Of a DNA stretch of 5,645 nt, positions 1 through 5,645 are shown piece by piece. The notes below the pieces were generated by a model, which was not told where the DNA came from, did not search any database, and saw only the letters and a list, made by a program, of their open reading frames with translations. A program made the position numbers and the translations under genes. Every line of letters starts with the position of its first letter. Position 1 is the stretch's first letter. The stretch lies in assembly GCA_900771045.1 (NCBI GenBank), contig CAAGMM010000249.1, positions 1 through 5,645 of the forward strand, given 5' to 3'. This DNA is from Bacteroidales bacterium (GTDB lineage: Bacteria; Bacteroidota; Bacteroidia; Bacteroidales; F082).

Positions 1-600
1 GCTGATTATAAAGGAGATATGAACGACGTAAGCGATGACTTGCTTGACGATTTTATGTTTGATTTAGGTTCTAATTTTGTTAACTATGCTTTCTCGACTC
101 CGTTTAAGATAAAAAGCATATATTTTGATCAAAGTCTTAATGAGTTCTTTAGCGAAATGCCGGTAATGAACCACGTCGTTAGAACGACTTCTGCACATGT
201 AGTGGGTAATTTGTGTGCCGGAAAGAAACCATTTGAAAATTTCAGTGCCAATTCATTGGGCCTTGATTTTACAGTGTTGATTCCTTTGGTAAAAGATGTG
301 TTTCCATATTATTCCATCCAAGGAGTGTGGAAAGTCGAAAACCTGTTGAAAAGGATGATACAGCTTGATGCGAGTGGAACGATAAGGGCAATGGTTGATG
401 ATGTTTATTTTGATCTGGATCTTGATCTGGCACAAATGGATTCAAATGTGAATGCCGAAAGTGAAGTAAACATTAATGCCTTGTCATTTATTACAGAACC
501 TATGCAAAAGGCTGCCAATACTATGAATAATTTTCTGGATCGTGTTAGACGAGGATTCGAATCTTTTAATTATTCTATGATGCAGTTAGGACGGAAGTAA
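1..600 (+). CDS. Unrecognised acidic protein, probably 5'-partial at the window edge
   Basis: I do not recognise this protein and assign no function. The first ATG is at 19 and gives 193 aa, but the same frame is open to base 1 (A-D-Y-K-G-D before that Met), so the gene may begin outside the window. An AAGGAG at 11-16 lies only 2 nt before the ATG, too close for a normal ribosome site, which also favours an upstream start. Counting from that Met, the N-terminus is strongly acidic (DDLLDD near residues 6-11), there is a second acidic patch (DDVYFDLDLDL, about 126-136), and the last 35 residues look like a basic amphipathic helix. I see no signal peptide, no clear membrane segment and no cysteine motif; the only Cys is near residue 67. 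Base composition is AT-rich (18 G+C in 60 at 61-120). The stop lies 19 nt before the argS promoter box, so it is probably a separate transcription unit. Confidence 0.6.
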   Translation, partial: ADYKGDMNDVSDDLLDDFMFDLGSNFVNYAFSTPFKIKSIYFDQSLNEFFSEMPVMNHVVRTTSAHVVGNLCAGKKPFENFSANSLGLDFTVLIPLVKDVFPYYSIQGVWKVENLLKRMIQLDASGTIRAMVDDVYFDLDLDLAQMDSNVNAESEVNINALSFITEPMQKAANTMNNFLDRVRRGFESFNYSMMQLGRK

Positions 601-619
601 CATAAAAACTATTTTTTCT

Positions 620-627
620 TATCTTTG
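620..627 (+). promoter_or_regulatory. Bacteroidetes-type -7 promoter box (TAnnTTTG) for argS
   Basis: TATCTTTG matches the TAnnTTTG -7 consensus of the Bacteroidetes primary sigma factor exactly, and lies in the AT-rich gap after the preceding gene, following a run of T. Transcription would start roughly 5-8 nt downstream, near 633-635, leaving a leader of about 12 nt before the ATG at 646. I find no clear TTG -33 element at the usual distance, so the call rests on the -7 box and its position. The box contains the TTG at 625 that would otherwise extend the argS frame, which argues against that start. Confidence 0.65.
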
Positions 628-645
628 CGCAAAATTATTGTGAAT

Positions 646-2457
646 ATGTTAGAAGATTTGTTAAGAGACTTATTTGTTGAAGGGTTCAAGAAAAAGTACG
701 GAATGGAACCTTTGGTGAAGGCTGTCAGTTTTCAAAAGACGCGCCCTGAGTTTGAAGGGGATTTTACTATTGTGTTGTTTCCGTTTGTGAAGCTCGCCGG
801 ACGACGTCCTGAAGTTCTTGCAGACGAAATGGGCAGCATGATGATGAATGAATGCGACTTTATTTCGAAATATAATGTCGTAAAGGGATTCTTGAATATC
901 TCTATTTCAGATAAATATTGGATTTCCTTCTTTGAACAGAATTATAAGGATGAGAAATTTGGACATAAGCCCGTCACAGGAGCTCCCATCGTAGTGGAGT
1001 ATTCGTCACCTAACACAAATAAACCCTTGCATCTTGGACATATTCGCAATAATTTGCTCGGATGGAGTGTCTCGGAAATATTGAAGGCAAACGGAGAAAA
1101 TGTCGTGAGAGTAAATCTCGTAAATGATAGGGGAATACACATCTGCAAAAGTATGATAGCGTGGCAGAAATGGGGCAATGGATGTACACCAGAATCAACA
1201 GGAAAAAAGGGCGACCACTTGATAGGCGATTTTTACGTGATGTTTGATAAACATTTTAAGGCTGAAGTGAAAAGTCTCCTTCCGACGGATTTTGATGCAC
1301 TTGACGATGCCGCCAAAGAAAAAGCCGTTGTTGTTGCTGAAGAACAGTCGCCATTGATGCGTGAAACACGTGCGATGCTTCGTAAGTGGGAGGCTGGAGA
1401 TAAAGAAGTGAGAGATTTATGGGAAATGATGAACCGCTGGGTCTATGACGGATTTGATGTGACATACAGACGCTTAGGTGTCTCATTCGACAAAATCTAC
1501 TATGAATCACAGACTTACCTGCTTGGAAAAAGTATTGTTATGGATGGTCTCGCTAAAAATGTGCTTTATCAACGCGATGATAACTCGGTTTGGTGCGACT
1601 TGCGCGATGACGGACTTGATGAGAAATTGTTGCTCCGTAAAGACGGTACATCTGTCTATATGACCCAGGACCTCGGAACTGCGCGACTCCGTTATGACGA
1701 ATACAAACCTGAAAAACTGATTTACGTCGTCGGAAATGAGCAGAATTATCATTTTGACGTCTTGAAACGCGTCCTCCTCCGCCTCGGTTACGAGTGGGGA
1801 AGTGATATCGAACATCTGTCTTATGGCATGGTGGAACTGCCGTCAGGAAAAATGAAGTCTCGCGAAGGTACTGTCGTTGACGCAGATGACTTGATGGATG
1901 AAATGACGAAAACAGCGAAATCCGTTTCTGAAGAACTCGGTAAGGCTAAGGACCTGACACCGGAACAGGCTGAAAATCTGTATCGAATGATAGGTCTCGG
2001 AGCTCTTAAATATTTTATCCTGAAAATTGATCCGAAGAAAACGATGTTATTCGACCCGAAGGAGTCTATTGATTTTAACGGTAATACCGGCCCTTTTATC
2101 CAATATACGCACGCAAGGATTTGCTCCGTCTTGCGTAAGGCTGCTGAAAGCGGCTTCGTGACACCGGAAAAAGTTGAAGTCGTGGAACTGATACCTTTAG
2201 AAAAGAACCTGCTTCTGAATATCTACGGATGGCCGTCTGTTCTTGAACAAGCCGCAATAAACAGAAGCCCGGCAATGATCGCCAATTATATTTACGAACT
2301 TGCCAAGGATTTCAACCAGTTTTATCAAGAATGCAGCATCTTGAGGGAAGAATGTGTAGAGAAACGAAACTTCCGTTTGCAACTTGCCGCTATGACCGCT
2401 CGGTTGTTACGAAATGCTTCTGGACTTCTCGGAATCGAAATGCCGGAAAGAATGTAA
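646..2457 (+). CDS. argS: Arginyl-tRNA synthetase (ArgRS), class I
   Basis: Cytoplasmic enzyme that attaches arginine to tRNA-Arg using ATP. With the start at ATG 646 the protein is 603 aa, usual for the family. In order: an N-terminal Arg-tRNA recognition domain (about residues 1-110); the Rossmann catalytic core with the HIGH signature as HLGH (129-132) inside SSPNTNKPLHLGHIRNN; the KMSKS-equivalent loop as GKMKSREG (about 401-408); then the helical DALR anticodon-binding domain (about 480-603), ending with the family-typical GIEMPERM. The frame is open further up to a TTG at 625, but that TTG lies within the promoter box and the extra seven residues would probably be untranscribed, so ATG 646 is preferred. 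The KMKSREG form of the loop is, to my knowledge, normal in this phylum and not a defect. It is the first gene of the apparent operon and is followed after 10 nt by rsmE. Confidence 0.97.
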   Translation: MLEDLLRDLFVEGFKKKYGMEPLVKAVSFQKTRPEFEGDFTIVLFPFVKLAGRRPEVLADEMGSMMMNECDFISKYNVVKGFLNISISDKYWISFFEQNYKDEKFGHKPVTGAPIVVEYSSPNTNKPLHLGHIRNNLLGWSVSEILKANGENVVRVNLVNDRGIHICKSMIAWQKWGNGCTPESTGKKGDHLIGDFYVMFDKHFKAEVKSLLPTDFDALDDAAKEKAVVVAEEQSPLMRETRAMLRKWEAGDKEVRDLWEMMNRWVYDGFDVTYRRLGVSFDKIYYESQTYLLGKSIVMDGLAKNVLYQRDDNSVWCDLRDDGLDEKLLLRKDGTSVYMTQDLGTARLRYDEYKPEKLIYVVGNEQNYHFDVLKRVLLRLGYEWGSDIEHLSYGMVELPSGKMKSREGTVVDADDLMDEMTKTAKSVSEELGKAKDLTPEQAENLYRMIGLGALKYFILKIDPKKTMLFDPKESIDFNGNTGPFIQYTHARICSVLRKAAESGFVTPEKVEVVELIPLEKNLLLNIYGWPSVLEQAAINRSPAMIANYIYELAKDFNQFYQECSILREECVEKRNFRLQLAAMTARLLRNASGLLGIEMPERM

Positions 2458-2467
2458 AGTCTTTGTC

Positions 2468-3181
2468 ATGAATGTCTTTTATCTGCCAGATGCTCAAGAG
2501 GGAAATGTCACCCTCCCGGAAGAAGAGTCGAAACATTGCGTAAGAGTCTTGCGTATGGACGTCGGTGACAGATTCATCGTTTCTGATGGAAAGGGCTTTA
2601 TTTATGACGCGACACTCGAGATACCGAATCCTAAAAAAGTAGTCGCAGTTTTGTCGAATAAGCGCAACGGCTATGACCATTGGCCTTTTAGGCTGGAAAT
2701 AGCCGTTGCACCGACAAAACTTAACGAACGCATCGAATGGCTCGTCGAAAAAGCTACCGAGATAGGTGTAGATAAAGTCCGATTTTTTACATCTTTTCAT
2801 TCCGAACGACGCACCATCAATCTGGAACGCTTCAGAAAAATCTCCGTCTCCGCTTTGAAACAGTCAATGAAGTCAAGGCTTCCCGAAATTGATGATATAG
2901 TCACATTTGAAAAACTCGTGAAGACTCCTTTCGATGGCGACAAATATATCGCATGGATTGATGACGACGTAAAAGATAATCTGTGCGATGTCTATAAAAA
3001 AGGTTCTAACGCCTTGATCCTCATCGGACCGGAAGGTGACTTCAGTAAAGAAGAGGCGAACTTTGCAATAACCAACGGATTCAAACCTGTCAGCCTCGGC
3101 AACGCACGTCTCCGAACTGAAACCGCCGCCCTGACAGCTTGCTTTACCGTCCAATTGAAAAATCAAATTAACATCGCCTGA
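2468..3181 (+). CDS. rsmE: 16S rRNA (uracil-1498-N3)-methyltransferase RsmE
   Basis: SAM-dependent methyltransferase of the SPOUT (trefoil-knot) superfamily; the family makes m3U1498 in helix 44 of 16S rRNA on the 30S subunit. The protein is 237 aa from ATG 2468, a typical length. An N-terminal PUA-like RNA-binding domain (about 1-70) includes SKHCVRVLRM (21-30), matching the usual 'H..VLR' signature, and the start MNVFYLPD fits the family's beginning. The SPOUT domain shows EKATEIGV (94-101), FHSER (110-114), the KQS segment (131-133), IGPEGDFS (186-193) and LGNARLRTETA (210-220), the last two forming the knot that binds SAM. GPEGD in place of GPEGG is a lineage variant. An in-frame ATG at 2414 lies inside argS and would add 18 residues without family similarity, so it is rejected. 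The 10-nt gap after argS indicates co-transcription. Confidence 0.95.
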   Translation: MNVFYLPDAQEGNVTLPEEESKHCVRVLRMDVGDRFIVSDGKGFIYDATLEIPNPKKVVAVLSNKRNGYDHWPFRLEIAVAPTKLNERIEWLVEKATEIGVDKVRFFTSFHSERRTINLERFRKISVSALKQSMKSRLPEIDDIVTFEKLVKTPFDGDKYIAWIDDDVKDNLCDVYKKGSNALILIGPEGDFSKEEANFAITNGFKPVSLGNARLRTETAALTACFTVQLKNQINIA

Positions 3182-3211
3182 ATTTAACACTCGACCAAAT
3201 CGCAAAAAAAT

Positions 3212-3865
3212 ATGAAACCGAAACTTTTTTTACTGATTTTATCGTGCTTCCTGCAAATCCGCTGCTATTCACAACAAGTGCAGATAGCTCTCTTAAAATA
3301 TAAGGGCGGCGGCGATTGGTACTCAAACCCGACTTCGCTCCCAAACCTTATCGCTTTTTGTAATTCCAATATCAAAACGGATATAAACACGACACCGGCA
3401 ACGGTCCAACCAGACAGCCCAGACATCTTTAATTATCCTTTTATCCACGCTACCGGACACGGCAATATAGTCTTCAGCGACTATGAAGCGGCGAACCTCA
3501 GAAATTATCTCGTCGGAGGGGGATTCCTTCATATCGATGATAATTACGGTATCAAGGATTATGTGATGAAGCAGATGAAAAAGGTTTTCCCGGAACTCGA
3601 ATGGACCGAACTGCCGTATTCACACAGCATCTTCTCACAGCATTATGTGTTTCCCGACGGCTTGCCAAAAATTCACGAACATGACTCAAAACGACCACAG
3701 GCTTTCGCAATGTTTTATGAAGGCCGTATGGTCTGCCTTTTCACATACGAATGCGACCTCGGAGACGGATGGGAAGACCAACGCGTACATAAAGACTCCG
3801 ACGAAGTTAGACTTAAGGCATTGAAAATGGGCGCAAACATTATCGAATATGTCTTCTCTAACTAA
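3212..3865 (+). CDS. Exported DUF4159 domain protein
   Basis: The protein is 217 aa and begins with a Sec signal peptide: a short basic start (MKPK), a hydrophobic stretch of about 12 residues, then a likely cleavage site near CYS|QQ (around residues 20/21). The Cys at 18 follows Arg, a poor lipobox, so I favour a soluble periplasmic protein over a lipoprotein. The rest resembles a stand-alone DUF4159 domain, believed to have a glutamine-amidotransferase-like fold: KYKGGGDWYSNP (29-40), FIHATGHGNIVFS (77-89), the glycine turn VGGGFLHIDDNYG (101-113), PYSHSIF (135-141), and CDLGDGWED (181-189). I assign the family from remembered motifs, not a search. Catalytic activity is unknown; the conserved Asp, His and Glu residues could form an active or metal site, but that is inference. 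It starts 30 nt after rsmE with only an A-rich leader. Its last 17 nt overlap the next gene, suggesting coupled translation. Confidence 0.8.
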   Translation: MKPKLFLLILSCFLQIRCYSQQVQIALLKYKGGGDWYSNPTSLPNLIAFCNSNIKTDINTTPATVQPDSPDIFNYPFIHATGHGNIVFSDYEAANLRNYLVGGGFLHIDDNYGIKDYVMKQMKKVFPELEWTELPYSHSIFSQHYVFPDGLPKIHEHDSKRPQAFAMFYEGRMVCLFTYECDLGDGWEDQRVHKDSDEVRLKALKMGANIIEYVFSN

Positions 3866-4226
3866 TCCCGTCAAACACTGCGCTTTCTGTGGTGCTCCGC
3901 TTAGTCCCGGCAGAACTGATAAACGATACTGCGATGATGTGTGCCGCAATAATCACCGTTACGCCCTCGTCGGCAGACGCTCAAGCCTGATGTGCAAAAT
4001 AAATGCACAATTAGCACGCAACCATAAGATTTTGTCATCTCTCCTGACAAGCAAAACAAAGGTTGATAAAATCTCCCTTGTGAAAAACGATTTCGACTTC
4101 TCCTGCTTCACGGGCGTACATAAAACTCACCAGGGTAGGGAATACATAATCGTTTACGACATCGCTTATTGCGTCTTAAACGACGAAACAGTGAAAATCA
4201 TCAAATTCTGTAACGAAAATGATTGA
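3849..4226 (+). CDS. Small Zn-ribbon protein of unknown function
   Basis: The protein is 125 aa. Near the N-terminus is a four-cysteine zinc-binding motif, C11-x2-C14-x13-C28-x3-C32, in the context CAFCGAPLSPGRTDKRYCDD followed by VCRNNHR. A basic, probably helical segment follows (about 40-65, with RNHKILSSL), then a small C-terminal domain (about 78-120: DFDFSCFTGVHKT...YIIVYDIAYCVL). The layout matches a group of small uncharacterised Bacteroidota proteins I recall, with a zinc ribbon, an N-x-x-I-L-x-x-L helix and an 'F.F.YFT..y.T..G..Y.f.Yd..Y' tail; this is memory and not a search. It has no signal peptide, so it is likely cytoplasmic and could bind nucleic acid or protein. The only sensible start is ATG 3849, inside the end of the DUF4159 gene; the next Met falls after the ribbon. 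It is the last gene of the run and ends 72 nt before the terminator hairpin. Confidence 0.8.
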   Translation: MSSLTNPVKHCAFCGAPLSPGRTDKRYCDDVCRNNHRYALVGRRSSLMCKINAQLARNHKILSSLLTSKTKVDKISLVKNDFDFSCFTGVHKTHQGREYIIVYDIAYCVLNDETVKIIKFCNEND

Positions 4227-4337
4227 AACCCAGCTATATAGTAAACACTACACGGAAACAACGCCGCTTCCTTTCAGTATGAAGTTCCCATAATGACGGG
4301 TTCTATAAACTTCATGATTTATAGAACCCATCCGATG
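4227..4337. other. Convergent intergenic region
   Basis: This 111-nt gap separates the tail-to-tail Zn-ribbon and DUF1015 genes. It holds the 12-bp inverted repeat at 4298-4329 and, upstream, ATGAAGTT (4279-4286), which is complementary to AACTTCAT (4308-4315) across the inner left arm and loop of the hairpin. No gene-like frame with support is visible. Confidence 0.6.
4298..4329. terminator. Perfect 12-bp inverted repeat, probable bidirectional terminator
   Basis: GGGTTCTATAAA (4298-4309) and TTTATAGAACCC (4318-4329) are exact reverse complements separated by the 8-nt loop CTTCATGA. The hairpin sits between convergent genes, 8 nt past the stop of the minus-strand gene and 71 nt past the stop of the plus-strand Zn-ribbon gene, so it could end transcription from both sides. 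It has GGG/CCC at the base but an A/T-rich upper stem and no U-tract on either strand, so it is not a textbook intrinsic terminator; it could instead block 3' exonucleases. Confidence 0.6.
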
Positions 4338-5606
4338 TTATTCAAGCGTGTGTATCACGAGACCGGAACGAAGTTTCGGCTCAAACCACGTCGTCTTGGG
4401 AGGCATAATGTTGCCGCTGTCAGCAATGTCTATAATCTGTTTCATCGAAACAGGGTAGAGGGCAAACGCGACTTTCATCTCGCCGTTGTCAACGCGACGT
4501 TTCAACTCGCCGAGACCACGAATGCCGCCAACGAAGTCAATGCGCTTGTCGGTGCGTAAATCTTTGATTCCCAATATCTTGTCGAGAACGTTGTCGCTGA
4601 GGATCTTAACGTCAAGCACTCCGATAGGATCATTGTCGTCATATTTGCCGGCCTTGGCCGTCATCTTGTACCAATGACCGTCAAGGTACATACTGTGTTC
4701 ATGCAACTTCGACGGCTTGTAGGTTTCCGTCCCCATATTTTCAACGACGTAAGCCTCGTTGAGGGCATTCAGGAACTGTTCCTTGTCGAGTCCGTTCAAG
4801 TCTTTCACAACGCGGTTGTAGTCAATGACCTGGAGCTGGTTGTCGGGGAATATGACCGTCATAAAGAAGTTGTACTCTTCTTTTCCGGTGTGTCTCGGGT
4901 TGTGCTCTTTCTTTTCTTGTCCGACGAGTGCCGCAGCCGCGCTCCTGTGGTGTCCGTCAGCAATGTACATTGACGGAACTTTGGTCGCAAAAAGTTCGAC
5001 TAACTTGTCGATAGTGGCCTTGTCGTTAATCAGCCAGAAACGATGGCCGAATCCGTCCTCTTTAGCGATGAAGTCGTAAATCGGCTTGTCGTGGCGGACG
5101 ATGTTGTTTACGATAGCGTCAATCTCGTTCACGGCCGGATATGCGAAAAACACAGGCTCCACGTTGGCATTGGTTATGCGGACGTGCTTCATCCTGTCTT
5201 CTTCCTTGTCCTTGCGCGTAAGCTCGTGCTTCTTAATGACTTTGTTGATGTAGTCTTCGCTGTAGGCGCAGGCCACGATGCCGTATTGCCAACGTGCGTC
5301 GGCGTCTTTCGGATTCATGCTCTGGGCATAAATATAGAGTTTCTCCTCTTGATCCTGGACGAGCCACCCGAAATCCTTGAATGCGTTGAAGTTCTCGACG
5401 ACTTTGATGTACGTCGTGAGGTCGCTGTCTTTGGTTCCTTCCGGAAGGTCGATTTCGGCCTTGGTCACGTGAAGAAGACTGTAGGAATTGCCCTCGCACT
5501 CTTTGCGGGCTTCTTCAGTATTTAGGACATCGTAAGGCCTTGACGCCAATTTCTCAACGATGTCAACGGGGGGACGATACCCCTTGAATGGTTTAATGAC
5601 TGACAT
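4338..5606 (-). CDS. DUF1015 family protein
   Basis: The complete 422-aa protein has the usual length and signatures of the DUF1015 family: the start IKPFKGYRPP (4-13) with SRPYDVLNTEEAR (22-34); the basic stretch HELTRKDKEEDRMKHVR (127-143), matching the family's 'HE.T....EDR'; the central YIADGHHRSAAA (214-225); GGIRGLGELKRRVD (360-373); and the C-terminal MPPKTTWFEPKLRSGLV (401-417). It has no signal peptide or membrane segment and should be cytoplasmic. Its function is not established. In Bacteroidota the family is often next to serC and serA, so a role around serine metabolism is plausible but cannot be checked here. The DGHHR motif recalls ParB/sulfiredoxin-fold proteins, including free-serine kinases; I treat that as inference. 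Translation starts at ATG 5606 in an AT-rich leader without a Shine-Dalgarno sequence, 14 nt after an upstream stop codon. G+C is visibly higher than in the first gene of the window (31 of 60 at 5461-5520). Confidence 0.9.
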   Translation of the reverse strand: MSVIKPFKGYRPPVDIVEKLASRPYDVLNTEEARKECEGNSYSLLHVTKAEIDLPEGTKDSDLTTYIKVVENFNAFKDFGWLVQDQEEKLYIYAQSMNPKDADARWQYGIVACAYSEDYINKVIKKHELTRKDKEEDRMKHVRITNANVEPVFFAYPAVNEIDAIVNNIVRHDKPIYDFIAKEDGFGHRFWLINDKATIDKLVELFATKVPSMYIADGHHRSAAAALVGQEKKEHNPRHTGKEEYNFFMTVIFPDNQLQVIDYNRVVKDLNGLDKEQFLNALNEAYVVENMGTETYKPSKLHEHSMYLDGHWYKMTAKAGKYDDNDPIGVLDVKILSDNVLDKILGIKDLRTDKRIDFVGGIRGLGELKRRVDNGEMKVAFALYPVSMKQIIDIADSGNIMPPKTTWFEPKLRSGLVIHTLE

Positions 5607-5620
5607 GATTCGTTATTTTA

Positions 5621-5645
5621 TTAGTTGTTTTCAGGCTCGAAGAAA
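5621..5645 (-). other. Possible 3' end of an upstream minus-strand gene
   Basis: Reading leftward from base 5644, one minus-strand frame gives F-F-E-P-E-N-N then TAA (stop at 5623-5621), 14 nt before the DUF1015 start. This spacing is what an operon partner upstream would show, and the family's usual neighbour in this phylum is serA. Seven residues are far too few to identify a protein, and they do not resemble a SerA C-terminus I remember, so this is only a hint. Confidence 0.25.

Noticed and set aside
11..16. AAGGAG resembling a strong Shine-Dalgarno site before ATG 19
   Set aside because: The spacer is only 2 nt, the frame is open to the window edge, and this phylum rarely relies on Shine-Dalgarno sequences; it is more likely part of the coding sequence.
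1849..1869. KMKSREG in place of KMSKS in ArgS, as a possible inactivating change
   Set aside because: ArgRS enzymes commonly have a degenerate KMSKS loop, and this form is normal in Bacteroidota as far as I know.
2390..2800. A 136-codon minus-strand frame across the argS/rsmE junction
   Set aside because: It is antisense to two confidently identified genes and has no motif or promoter support.
3023..3040. GPEGD instead of GPEGG in the RsmE SAM-binding knot
   Set aside because: All the other motifs are intact and the variant is familiar in this phylum; there is no sign of loss of function.
3260..3270. Cys18 of the DUF4159 protein as a lipobox cysteine
   Set aside because: The residues before it are Q-I-R, and Arg at -1 does not fit the lipobox; ordinary signal peptidase cleavage a few residues later is more likely.
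5043..5525. A 160-codon plus-strand open frame opposite the DUF1015 gene
   Set aside because: It lies wholly antisense to a well-supported gene, is low in complexity (rich in V, L, D and F), and has no recognisable domain or start signal; a shadow frame.

Overview
The window looks like an ordinary chromosomal housekeeping stretch from a member of the Bacteroidota, most likely a Bacteroidales-type gut or rumen anaerobe. Three things point there: a perfect Bacteroidetes-type -7 promoter box (TAnnTTTG) just before argS; the lineage-typical forms of ArgS (KMKSREG loop) and RsmE (GPEGD); and two accessory families, DUF4159 and a small Zn-ribbon protein with a C-terminal domain, that I associate with this phylum. 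Apart from one weak AAGGAG next to the first ATG, the genes lack clear Shine-Dalgarno sequences, which also fits.

Plus strand, left to right. Bases 1-600 hold the 3' part (or all) of an unrecognised, AT-rich gene for an acidic protein. A promoter box at 620-627 then opens a tight four-gene run: argS (arginyl-tRNA synthetase, best start 646), rsmE (16S rRNA m3U1498 methyltransferase, best start 2468, 10 nt after argS), an exported DUF4159 protein (3212-3865, 30 nt after rsmE), and a Zn-ribbon protein (3849-4226) whose start overlaps the DUF4159 stop by 17 nt. The spacing suggests one transcript. The first two genes serve translation: charging tRNA-Arg and modifying the 30S decoding region. The last two have no established function.

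Minus strand. Bases 5606-4338 encode a complete DUF1015 protein of 422 aa, convergent with the plus-strand run. In Bacteroidota this family commonly lies downstream of the serine biosynthesis genes serC and serA, but those would fall beyond the right edge and cannot be verified here. An upstream frame ending 14 nt before its start suggests it is also part of an operon. The 111-nt convergent gap (4227-4337) contains a perfect 12-bp inverted repeat that probably acts as a shared terminator.

There is no sign of mobile elements, CRISPR arrays, rRNA or tRNA genes, or a defence system. The points most worth a second look are the uncharacterised DUF4159/Zn-ribbon pair attached to a translation operon, the DGHHR motif of the DUF1015 protein (a possible link to ParB-fold serine kinases), the unrecognised first gene, and an alternative pairing around the terminator hairpin.
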